From Oceanospirillaceae bacterium UBA1126 (GTDB lineage: Bacteria; Pseudomonadota; Gammaproteobacteria; Pseudomonadales; Balneatricaceae): a stretch of DNA of 5,667 bases. Positions 1 to 5,667 of this stretch are shown here, one piece after another; the first letter of the stretch is position 1, and each line of letters begins with the position of its first letter. Under the pieces are notes generated by a model. That model was not told the DNA's origin. It saw only the letters and a program-made list of their open reading frames with translations, and did no database searches. The stretch covers positions 1-5,667 of the forward strand of contig DCAT01000034.1 of the NCBI GenBank assembly GCA_002312935.1, read 5' to 3'. Made by a program: the position numbers and the translations under genes.

Positions 1-297
1 TTATCAGGTGGAGAAAAGGCTTTGACTGCCATTGCTTTAGTGTTTTCTATTTTTCAGCTCAACCCGTCACCTTTTTGTATGTTAGACGAAGTAGATGCCC
101 CTCTTGATGACGCTAATGTGGAGCGATATGCGCGCTTAGTTAAAGAAATGTCATCTCAGGTACAATTTATTTATATTAGTCATAACAAAATTGCCATGGA
201 AATGGCGACTCAGTTACTCGGAGTTACTATGCAAGAAGCGGGTGTTTCTCGAGTGGTAAGTGTGGATGTAGCCCAAGCAATTAATATGACAGAGTAA
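1..297 (+). CDS. smc: Chromosome partition protein SMC, C-terminal fragment (5' end outside window)
   Basis: This is the last 98 residues of SMC, the ATPase that, with ScpA and ScpB, compacts and segregates the bacterial nucleoid in the cytoplasm. The reading frame is open from base 1, so the gene starts upstream; the TTG at 22 is an internal leucine, not a start. The fragment opens directly on the ABC signature motif LSGGEKALTA (fragment residues 1-10). The Walker B strand FCMLDE follows, with D29 and E30 (catalytic glutamate), then the D-loop region APLDD (33-37) and the switch histidine in ISHNK (H61). These are the C-lobe ATPase head elements of the SMC family in the correct order. The coiled coils, hinge and Walker A lobe lie outside the window. 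SMC followed by zipA and ligA is a known gammaproteobacterial order. The TAA stop is at 295-297. The family assignment is close to certain; only the 5' part is unknown. Confidence 0.96.
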   Translation, partial: LSGGEKALTAIALVFSIFQLNPSPFCMLDEVDAPLDDANVERYARLVKEMSSQVQFIYISHNKIAMEMATQLLGVTMQEAGVSRVVSVDVAQAINMTE

Positions 298-405
298 CTG
301 CTGCCTTTTTAAGAGTTAAATTAGACACTATTGTTAGATTTTATCAGCTTTAATGTGTATATCCTTAAATAAGTCTATAAAAACAACGCCTAAAGGTGTT
401 ATATC

Positions 406-411
406 TATAAT
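406..411 (+). promoter_or_regulatory. Candidate -10 element (TATAAT) upstream of zipA
   Basis: A perfect TATAAT hexamer sits 77 bases before the zipA start. No convincing -35 lies 16-18 bases upstream (the sequence there is close to AACAACGC), and there is no extended -10 TG. In AT-rich DNA such a hexamer can occur by chance. A second -10-like hexamer, CATAAT at 456-461, lies beyond the terminator-like hairpin and also lacks a good -35. A zipA-ligA promoter in this gap is plausible, but its exact position is not established. Confidence 0.25.
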
Positions 412-422
412 TTTGGAGGTAT

Positions 423-451
423 AGTCTAGGTCTATGGTTTAGGCTTTTTTT
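423..451 (+). terminator. Weak rho-independent terminator-like hairpin after smc
   Basis: The arm AGTCTA (423-428) pairs with TAGGCT (440-445) with one G-T wobble. Two further G-T pairs can extend the stem inward, leaving a loop of about 7 bases. Seven T residues follow at 445-451. The stem is short and wobble-rich, so termination may be inefficient. It is the only stem followed directly by a T-run that I found in the smc-zipA gap. It could end smc transcription, or act as a leader hairpin if the TATAAT at 406-411 is the true zipA promoter. The gap 298-487 holds no other gene that I can see. Confidence 0.35.
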
Positions 452-487
452 GGCCCATAATAAAAATTTTTAAAGATCAATAATCTT

Positions 488-1954
488 ATGACGTTAACAA
501 CTTGGTTATTAGTGTTTGGTGGTTTAACTGTTACCGCGATAGTAATAGACGGTTTGCGAAGAATGTTTGCAAGCCACGCAGCTCTAAAAATTGATATTGA
601 TGAAAGTTTATGCGGCCTGCATCAAGAAGAGTTCACTAGCGAGCTTCCAAATGGTGGAGCACGAGCTGTTGGAGCCGGAGTTATTGTTTTGGCATCTAGC
701 GATGGCAGTGACTCTGACATTGAGCCCTATGCTGAACTGGAGCCTATGGCACTTGAGTTGGGCGATATAACCCTTGACGAAGCCTCAGTTGAACCCTTTC
801 TGGAGATTGAAATTGACGAAGCTTCAGTTGAGCCCCCGCTAGGAATCGACGTTGAAGCAACGGCCTCTGTATTTGAGGCTGATTCTGTCGTGCTTGCAGT
901 TGAAGATCGTCATGAAGAAGTCCAAGAGCAATCCCAAGAACAACATCACGAAGATGATGCCGAACTTATTCTGCACGATGAATCAGATTATCAAGATACT
1001 CCGATGTCTGACGGCATTGATGCGCACCTCAATGAAGAAAATTTTATCCTTGAATCGGTGCAAGTGAACGAAAGTATTGAAGCAAATGCTGCGTTGATTG
1101 AGACCGCTGATGCTGGGGAAATAGACTCAGACGTTGTTGCTGAGGCACGGGGGCCTTCGTTAAATTTTGACCCTACACGGCCAGTGCATGAATGGGTAGA
1201 AACGAATTCAATGGTGCAAAGCGATTTATTTGCAGAGCAAGACCTGACAGAGTTAGCCACTGTTAAAAGTCATGTGCCTCATGAACTGCTTGAAAGCAGT
1301 GACGATATTTTGTTTAGTGATACAGGTATAGACGATATAGCTGCCAGCGGTGCTGAGCACTTGGCAAAAATTAGTCAAGACGAAAGCCTCTCTACTAAGT
1401 TAGCAAAAGTCACCTCCATGACCTTTGGTAAAAAACTACTCAGCCGCAAGCGTGTAGCTGCTCAGTCGGCGCTTGACCTGGCTTTAGTGGAAGAGCGGTC
1501 CAACAATGTTCCTGCTGTAGAACAAGTCATTAGTATTCTTGTCACTGCCAAAGACACGCAAGGTTTTTATGGTAGTCAGTTACTTAAGCTAGTTGAAGCG
1601 TGTGGACTAGTTCATGGTGAAATGGATATATTTCATCGTTTCGAAGATGGTCTGAGATTAGGAAAAACCCAATTTAGTATGGCCAACATGATGGAACCAG
1701 GGACTTTTAATCTAAAAGAAATGGAACATTTACACAGCCCAGGGGTAGTTTTCTTTTTGGGTTTGCCAACTGCTCAAGATAGTATGCAAGCATTTGACTA
1801 TATGCTCGAAACTGCGCAGTGCTTAGCCACTAATCTTGGTGGTGAGGTGCTTGATGAACAACGAAGTGTAATGCGTCCACAAACGATTGAGCATTGCCGC
1901 CAACAAATTCGTGAATTTGAGCGACGCAACATGACCCGACGCGCACAGCTTTAA
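488..1954 (+). CDS. zipA: Cell division protein ZipA with long acidic linker
   Basis: ZipA anchors FtsZ filaments to the inner membrane at the start of divisome assembly. A short N-terminus is followed by one membrane segment (about residues 6-21, WLLVFGG to AIVI), then DGLRRM, matching the ZipA N-out bitopic anchor of pseudomonad-type proteins. Residues about 346-488 form the ZipA FtsZ-binding domain: VISILVTA strand, GFYGSQLL helix, the MDIFHRFEDG segment, FSMANMMEPGTF, and SPGVVFFLGLP. At 488 residues it is much longer than E. coli ZipA (328); the excess is a linker of about 320 residues. Residues 71-300 contain 64 Asp/Glu against 5 Lys/Arg and include two DEASVEP repeats. A basic patch, GKKLLSRKR (314-322), comes just before the globular domain. 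The start ATG is the only one available because TAA at 461-463 closes the frame; its Shine-Dalgarno is weak. Assignment is firm from both termini and from its position between smc and ligA. Confidence 0.93.
   Translation: MTLTTWLLVFGGLTVTAIVIDGLRRMFASHAALKIDIDESLCGLHQEEFTSELPNGGARAVGAGVIVLASSDGSDSDIEPYAELEPMALELGDITLDEASVEPFLEIEIDEASVEPPLGIDVEATASVFEADSVVLAVEDRHEEVQEQSQEQHHEDDAELILHDESDYQDTPMSDGIDAHLNEENFILESVQVNESIEANAALIETADAGEIDSDVVAEARGPSLNFDPTRPVHEWVETNSMVQSDLFAEQDLTELATVKSHVPHELLESSDDILFSDTGIDDIAASGAEHLAKISQDESLSTKLAKVTSMTFGKKLLSRKRVAAQSALDLALVEERSNNVPAVEQVISILVTAKDTQGFYGSQLLKLVEACGLVHGEMDIFHRFEDGLRLGKTQFSMANMMEPGTFNLKEMEHLHSPGVVFFLGLPTAQDSMQAFDYMLETAQCLATNLGGEVLDEQRSVMRPQTIEHCRQQIREFERRNMTRRAQL
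774..835 (+). repeat. 39-bp-period direct repeat inside zipA (DEASVEP repeat)
   Basis: Two 23-base copies, at 774-796 and 813-835, differ at only two positions, both apparently synonymous (C/T and A/G). The period is 39 bases, or 13 codons. They encode DEASVEP at ZipA residues 97-103 and 110-116. A degenerate third unit may follow around residues 121-130 (DVEATASVFE). This looks like a recent in-frame tandem duplication that lengthened the acidic linker. Confidence 0.8.
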
Positions 1955-1978
1955 TTCATCATTAGTCTGAAGTTATTC

Positions 1979-4033
1979 ATGTCAAATTCTCCCAAAACGC
2001 CACTAGACGTTATTAAAGAACAACTACGCCAGCATAACCATAGTTACTATATATTGGACGACCCCAGTATTCCTGATGTGGAATATGATCGTCTAATGCA
2101 GCAATTATTAACTATAGAGGCAGCACATCCACAATGGGTGACTGCAGATTCTCCCAGCCAAAGAGTAGGAGATAAGCCCCTCGCAGGTTTTCAACAAGTA
2201 ACCCATGCCCTACCTATGTTGTCCTTGGATAACGCTTTTAACGGGGAAGATCTGCGAGAATTTGATCGCCGTGTTAGAGAGCGCCTGAACAAGTCTTCCG
2301 GCAGACCTACAGAAGAAGATATCATCTACGCCTGTGAGCCTAAACTAGACGGCATCGCCGTAAGCCTGACGTATAAAAACGGACTGTTAGTTACTGGAGC
2401 AACCCGAGGTGATGGTAGTCGTGGCGAAGACATTACTCAAAATATGCGCACCTTAGATTCGGTACCTTTGCGTCTCATAGGCAAAGGTTGGCCTGAAACT
2501 TTAGAAATCCGTGGCGAAGTTTACATGCCTAGTGCAGGATTTGAAGCCCTTAATAAAAGTTTGGCTGATAAAGGTTTAAAGACTTATGTCAATCCCAGAA
2601 ATACGGCAGCTGGAAGCTTGCGACAGCTAGATAGCAAAGTTACTGCCCAAAGACCGCTAGAACTATGTGCCTATAGCATCGGCCTGGTTAGTGATAAAAA
2701 CGCTTTGCCAACAAAACACTTTGATATTCTACACCAGCTCCAAGCTTGGGGTTTTAAGATAAATGCTGAAATGCGTCGGGTGCAGGGGATTGAAGCTTGT
2801 CTAAACTACTACCAAGCATTAGCCTCTAAGCGTACCCTTTTGGCCTACGAAATTGATGGTATCGTCTTTAAGGTTGATCAATTAGACCAGCAAAAAAGCT
2901 TAGGTTTTGTTGCTCGTGCTCCCCGTTGGGCAATTGCACATAAATTTCCTGCCCAAGAAGAAATGACTCAACTTTTAAAAGTTGATTTTCAGGTCGGGCG
3001 GACAGGAGCAGTGACCCCTGTAGCGCGTCTTAAACCTGTTTTTGTGGGTGGTGTCACTGTCAGTAATGCCACTTTACATAATATGGACGAAATACGGCGA
3101 TTAGACCTGCATTTAGGTGATACGGTAATAATAAGGCGAGCGGGTGATGTGATCCCTAAGGTTGTGAAAGTGGTGCTGGAGCGTCGCCAAGTGCCAGCAG
3201 AGATAATACACCCGCCAGCGACGTGCCCAATGTGTGATGGTCCTGTAGAAAGAGAAGAGGGTGAGGCTGCCTTAAGGTGTGTTAACGGCTTAAGCTGTGG
3301 TGCTCAAATCGTGCAGGCGATTAAACACTTTGTCTCTCGCAAAGCTATGGACATTGACGGCCTAGGCGAAAAGCAAGTTCAAACTTTAGTTGAAATGGGT
3401 AAAGTTAAGCATGTTGCAGATTTATATACCTTAGACCATAAAGCGTTAGCGGGTATGGATCGCATGGGAGAGAAATCAGCCAGCAATCTGTTATCTGCCT
3501 TGCAAAAAAGTAAATCCACCAGTTTAGCTAAATTTCTGTTTAGCCTAGGGATTCGTGAAGTCGGTGAGGCCACCGCTCGCAGCTTAGCGATACACTTCGG
3601 CGGTTTAGCAAATATTAAATCGGCGGATATGGAAAGCCTATTAGCCGTAGACGATGTGGGCCCTATCGTAGCCAATCGGATTCTTCACTTCTTTGCTGAC
3701 AATGACACTCTTGCAGTGATTGAAGCGTTACAAAGTGCGGGTCTGCACTGGCTAGAATTTGATCCGGTAGAAGTCCAGTCTAAGCAACAAAGTTTACCAT
3801 TTAATGCGCTTACCTTTGTTGTCACTGGCACACTAGCTAGCTTATCTCGTGACGAGCTAAAATTTCAATTACAAGAATTGGGAGCCAAAGTGATGTCAAG
3901 TGTGTCTAAGAAAACTGACTACCTTATAGCAGGAGAGAAAGCTGGCTCTAAACTCGTGAAAGCGCAAGCCCTGCAGGTAGCTGTGCTAGATGAGTCCCAA
4001 GCCCTTAGTATGATCGCCAAAGCCTTAGATTGA
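1979..4033 (+). CDS. ligA: NAD+-dependent DNA ligase LigA
   Basis: LigA seals nicks in duplex DNA during replication and repair, using NAD+ as adenylate donor. The 684 residues (E. coli 671) carry the complete architecture. Domain Ia has the NMN-binding pattern Y23, Y24, D33, Y36, D37 in SYYILDDPSIPDVEYD. The nucleotidyltransferase domain has the AMP-accepting lysine K122 in EPKLDG, ATRGDG, E180 in IRGEV, and K298 and K322 in EIDGIVFK and HKFPAQE. An OB fold follows (FQVGRTGAVTPVARL, VSNATLHN, IRRAGDVIP). The zinc finger has C416, C419, C434 and C440. Helix-hairpin-helix repeats include MDIDGLGEK and LGIREVGEATA. The C-terminal BRCT domain is about 606-684 (TFVVTGTL, LGAKV, SKKTDYLIAG). The ATG lies 24 bases after the zipA stop with only a weak GAAG Shine-Dalgarno at 1969-1972, so translation may be coupled to zipA. 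No key residue is missing, and an active enzyme is expected. Confidence 0.98.
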   Translation: MSNSPKTPLDVIKEQLRQHNHSYYILDDPSIPDVEYDRLMQQLLTIEAAHPQWVTADSPSQRVGDKPLAGFQQVTHALPMLSLDNAFNGEDLREFDRRVRERLNKSSGRPTEEDIIYACEPKLDGIAVSLTYKNGLLVTGATRGDGSRGEDITQNMRTLDSVPLRLIGKGWPETLEIRGEVYMPSAGFEALNKSLADKGLKTYVNPRNTAAGSLRQLDSKVTAQRPLELCAYSIGLVSDKNALPTKHFDILHQLQAWGFKINAEMRRVQGIEACLNYYQALASKRTLLAYEIDGIVFKVDQLDQQKSLGFVARAPRWAIAHKFPAQEEMTQLLKVDFQVGRTGAVTPVARLKPVFVGGVTVSNATLHNMDEIRRLDLHLGDTVIIRRAGDVIPKVVKVVLERRQVPAEIIHPPATCPMCDGPVEREEGEAALRCVNGLSCGAQIVQAIKHFVSRKAMDIDGLGEKQVQTLVEMGKVKHVADLYTLDHKALAGMDRMGEKSASNLLSALQKSKSTSLAKFLFSLGIREVGEATARSLAIHFGGLANIKSADMESLLAVDDVGPIVANRILHFFADNDTLAVIEALQSAGLHWLEFDPVEVQSKQQSLPFNALTFVVTGTLASLSRDELKFQLQELGAKVMSSVSKKTDYLIAGEKAGSKLVKAQALQVAVLDESQALSMIAKALD

Positions 4034-4059
4034 GTAATTAAGTGTTACTTAGCTACAAG
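4030..4059 (+). promoter_or_regulatory. Weak candidate promoter for pgi
   Basis: TTGAGT (4030-4035, overlapping the ligA stop) and TACAAG (4054-4059) are 18 bases apart. Each matches the sigma70 consensus at 4 of 6 positions. No better pair is visible in the 85-base ligA-pgi spacer. No terminator with a T-run separates the genes: the one notable stem, GACC/GGTC with inner CC/GG (4063-4084), is not followed by T residues. Read-through from ligA is an equally good explanation for pgi expression. Confidence 0.2.
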
Positions 4060-4143
4060 GTAGACCGTCCTCAATCGTGGGGTCAGGTTCACATGCAGTT
4101 TAAAGGAACATAACAGCTATGACTGTAAGAGGAAGTGTTACTT
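4040..4143 (+). repeat. Two copies of the imperfect palindrome AAGTGTTACTT flanking the pgi start
   Basis: The 11-mer AAGTGTTACTT occurs at 4040-4050 in the spacer and again at 4133-4143 within pgi codons 5-9, with centres 93 bases apart. Each copy is an AAGT/ACTT inverted repeat around GTT. The first extends to TAAGT/ACTTA. The copies could be a pair of operator half-sites, or they could be coincidence. An 11-mer repeat is not rare across the whole window, but is less expected this close together. Confidence 0.35.
4103..4107 (+). promoter_or_regulatory. Ribosome binding site of pgi
   Basis: AAGGA lies 11 bases before the ATG at 4119, slightly longer than the usual spacing. It supports that start. 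The only other boundary is the in-frame TAA at 4101-4103, after which no ATG, GTG or TTG precedes 4119 in this frame. Confidence 0.55.
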
Positions 4144-5667
4144 GGCAAGCTTTGGATGCGCACTTGCAAAAAGATATTTTGCCCTATTCTCTTAAGCAAC
4201 TATTTAATGGCTCAGGCGCCCAACGTTTTAATGATCTCTCCATGGAAGCTATGGGATTATTGTTGGATTTATCGAAGCAAAAAATGACTCCAAAAACATT
4301 AAACTTGCTTGTTAAAATGGCTGAGCAACAAGGTTTAAGGCAAGCTACACAAATGCTTTATAGTGGTGGAGAGATCAATCGATCTGAACTGAGACCCGCA
4401 TTGCATACGGCGTTAAGAGACTCTTCCTCAGAAAAATACAGTGCTATCCACGTGGATGGGCAGAACGTAAAGCAGCTTGTTGCTAAAAATCTGCTGGACA
4501 TGGAGAGAATTGCTAGCAAGATACAAAAAGGTAATTGGCTTGGCTACTCTGGACAGCCTATTACTACTGTCATTAATATAGGTGTCGGTGGTTCTGATAT
4601 TGGTCCTAATATGGTGTGCCACGCCTTAGCAGAGTTCCGGTTAGAGACTAAATTTCCATTAGATGTGATGTTTGTTTCCTCCATGGATGGTAGCCAGTTG
4701 GCAGAAATGCTGCAGCACTTAGATCAAGGTTCAACCTTATTTATTATCGCTTCTAAAACGTTCACCACCATTGATACTTTAGCCAATGCTGAGACTGCAA
4801 GAGCTTGGTTACGAAAAAAAATACCCAGTGATAGCCTTATTGGCCAACACCACTTGGTGGGTTGTAGTGCATTTCCAGAACGTATGGCTAAGTGGGGCAT
4901 ACCTTCTGAAAATCAAATTTCTTTATGGGATTGGGTAGGAGGTCGCTATTCTTTGTGGAGTGGTATAGGTCTACCTATTGCGATTAAACTGGGCATGGCC
5001 AATTTTAAGCTGCTTCTCAAGGGCGCAAACGCCATGGATGACCACTTTCAAAATGCAAGCCTGCACGAAAATTTACCGGTAATGCTAGCGTTGACAGGTA
5101 TTTGGAATATAAACTTTTTGGGGTTAAAAGCCCACACTATATTACCCTACGATGGGCGTCTCAAGTTATTGCCTAATTACCTTAGTCAATTAGAGATGGA
5201 AAGTAACGGTAAATCGGTGACAAATGCAGGTGAAAAAGTTGATTTTGATACAAGCCCAGTTATATGGGGTGACGTAGGAGCTAACGCTCAGCATGCATTT
5301 TTTCAGTTGTTACATCAAGGCACGCCAGCCTACTATGCTGACTTTATAGTGCCTATAAAACGCACTGCATCTAGTGAATATACTAAGGCCACACGGGCTC
5401 AACTGGAGTATCAGCAGTCGTTAAATTTAGCTAATTGTGTAGCGCAATCTAGGGTGCTCATGCTGGGTGATGATGTTCTGAGCTGGGATCAAAGCATTGT
5501 TACTTCACCCGACCGTTTGTATCCTGGTAACCATGCCTCTAGTACCCTCATGTTTGATGAACTCACACCGGAGAGTCTTGGACGGTTAATTGCGTTATAC
5601 GAGCATAAGGTATTTGTGCAGGCTGTGGTCTGGGATATTAACCCATTCGATCAATGGGGTGTTGAAC
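4119..5667 (+). CDS. pgi: Glucose-6-phosphate isomerase, N-terminal 516 residues (3' end outside window)
   Basis: Pgi interconverts glucose 6-phosphate and fructose 6-phosphate in the cytoplasm, serving glycolysis and gluconeogenesis. The frame is open to the right edge with 516 complete codons; E. coli Pgi has 549. Visible family motifs are VNIGVGGSDIGP (151-162, with S159), the phosphate-binding SKTFTT (212-217), DWVGGRYSLWSGIG with R276, the catalytic base E361 in MESNGK, H392 in AQHAF, and LIALYEHKVF with H496. The fragment ends inside the second Pgi signature (FDQWGVE), so the conserved active-site lysine expected near residue 519 falls just outside. Several normally constant positions differ: GNRPTN reads GNHASS (470-475), NGQHAF reads NAQHAF, and NxDG reads SMDG. 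The start is fixed by an AAGGA site and an upstream in-frame stop. It follows ligA by 85 bases with no clear terminator. The identity is secure; whether the 3' end is intact cannot be seen here. Confidence 0.96.
   Translation, partial: MTVRGSVTWQALDAHLQKDILPYSLKQLFNGSGAQRFNDLSMEAMGLLLDLSKQKMTPKTLNLLVKMAEQQGLRQATQMLYSGGEINRSELRPALHTALRDSSSEKYSAIHVDGQNVKQLVAKNLLDMERIASKIQKGNWLGYSGQPITTVINIGVGGSDIGPNMVCHALAEFRLETKFPLDVMFVSSMDGSQLAEMLQHLDQGSTLFIIASKTFTTIDTLANAETARAWLRKKIPSDSLIGQHHLVGCSAFPERMAKWGIPSENQISLWDWVGGRYSLWSGIGLPIAIKLGMANFKLLLKGANAMDDHFQNASLHENLPVMLALTGIWNINFLGLKAHTILPYDGRLKLLPNYLSQLEMESNGKSVTNAGEKVDFDTSPVIWGDVGANAQHAFFQLLHQGTPAYYADFIVPIKRTASSEYTKATRAQLEYQQSLNLANCVAQSRVLMLGDDVLSWDQSIVTSPDRLYPGNHASSTLMFDELTPESLGRLIALYEHKVFVQAVVWDINPFDQWGVE

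Noticed and set aside
22..297. Separate small gene starting at TTG 22
   Set aside because: The frame is open to base 1 and begins in the SMC signature motif, so TTG 22 is an internal leucine codon of smc.
852..1067. 71-residue + strand frame inside zipA
   Set aside because: It is an out-of-frame shadow of the acidic linker (GAA-rich codons read as Lys/Asn/Met), with no recognisable protein.
991..1260. 89-residue - strand frame opposite zipA
   Set aside because: It is antisense to a coding region; its Ser-rich composition is what the linker codons give in reverse, and no motif or start signal stands out.
1998..2090. Possible defect in the LigA Ia motif, where E. coli has Tyr-His and this protein has Tyr-Tyr
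   Set aside because: Tyr-Tyr at this place is common in bacterial LigA proteins, so it is normal variation and not a lost residue.
3379..3675. 98-residue - strand frame opposite ligA
   Set aside because: It lies wholly within the conserved helix-hairpin-helix part of ligA and shows no recognisable domain.
4063..4084. GACC/GGTC stem in the ligA-pgi spacer as a terminator
   Set aside because: The stem is short, has a two-base bulge, and is not followed by a T-run.
4428..4622. 64-residue - strand frame opposite pgi
   Set aside because: It is antisense to conserved Pgi sequence and encodes no family I recognise.
1..5667. Hidden novel system, mobile element or CRISPR array
   Set aside because: The four genes account for nearly all bases, the gaps are at most 190 bases, and there are no terminal inverted repeats, transposase, integrase or regularly spaced repeats.

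Overview
This window is a conserved chromosomal housekeeping locus from a gammaproteobacterium. All four genes lie on the + strand, in the order smc (3' end only), zipA, ligA, pgi (5' portion, running off the right edge). The order smc-zipA-ligA is well known in gammaproteobacteria that use SMC-ScpAB rather than MukBEF, such as pseudomonads and relatives. An SMC gene next to zipA therefore argues against an enterobacterial or Vibrio-like host. By eye the DNA is moderately AT-rich with no compositional break. The Pgi fragment reads closest to pseudomonad-type Pgi from memory. Placement in a low-GC, possibly marine, non-enteric gammaproteobacterial lineage is inference only.

Layout: 1-297 is the end of the SMC ATPase head. 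298-487 is an AT-rich intergenic stretch with a weak terminator-like hairpin plus T-run and promoter-like elements. 488-1954 is zipA, whose N-terminal anchor and C-terminal FtsZ-binding domain are recognisable but joined by an unusually long, very acidic linker carrying a 13-residue tandem repeat. 1979-4033 is a complete NAD+-dependent DNA ligase with every domain and key residue. 4034-4118 is a short spacer. 4119 to the right edge is glucose-6-phosphate isomerase, cut about 33 residues before its expected end.

The first three genes connect chromosome organisation, Z-ring anchoring and DNA joining, which fits their conserved clustering around replication and division. The 24-bp zipA-ligA gap suggests co-transcription. 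Pgi is a central-carbon enzyme with no functional link to the others. It may be a read-through passenger of the ligA transcript or may have its own weak promoter in the 85-bp spacer.

I see no mobile element, CRISPR array, RNA gene, toxin-antitoxin or defence system, and nothing that supports a new biological system. The points most worth a second look are the ZipA linker, several substitutions at conserved Pgi positions, and small sequence elements around the pgi and zipA starts.
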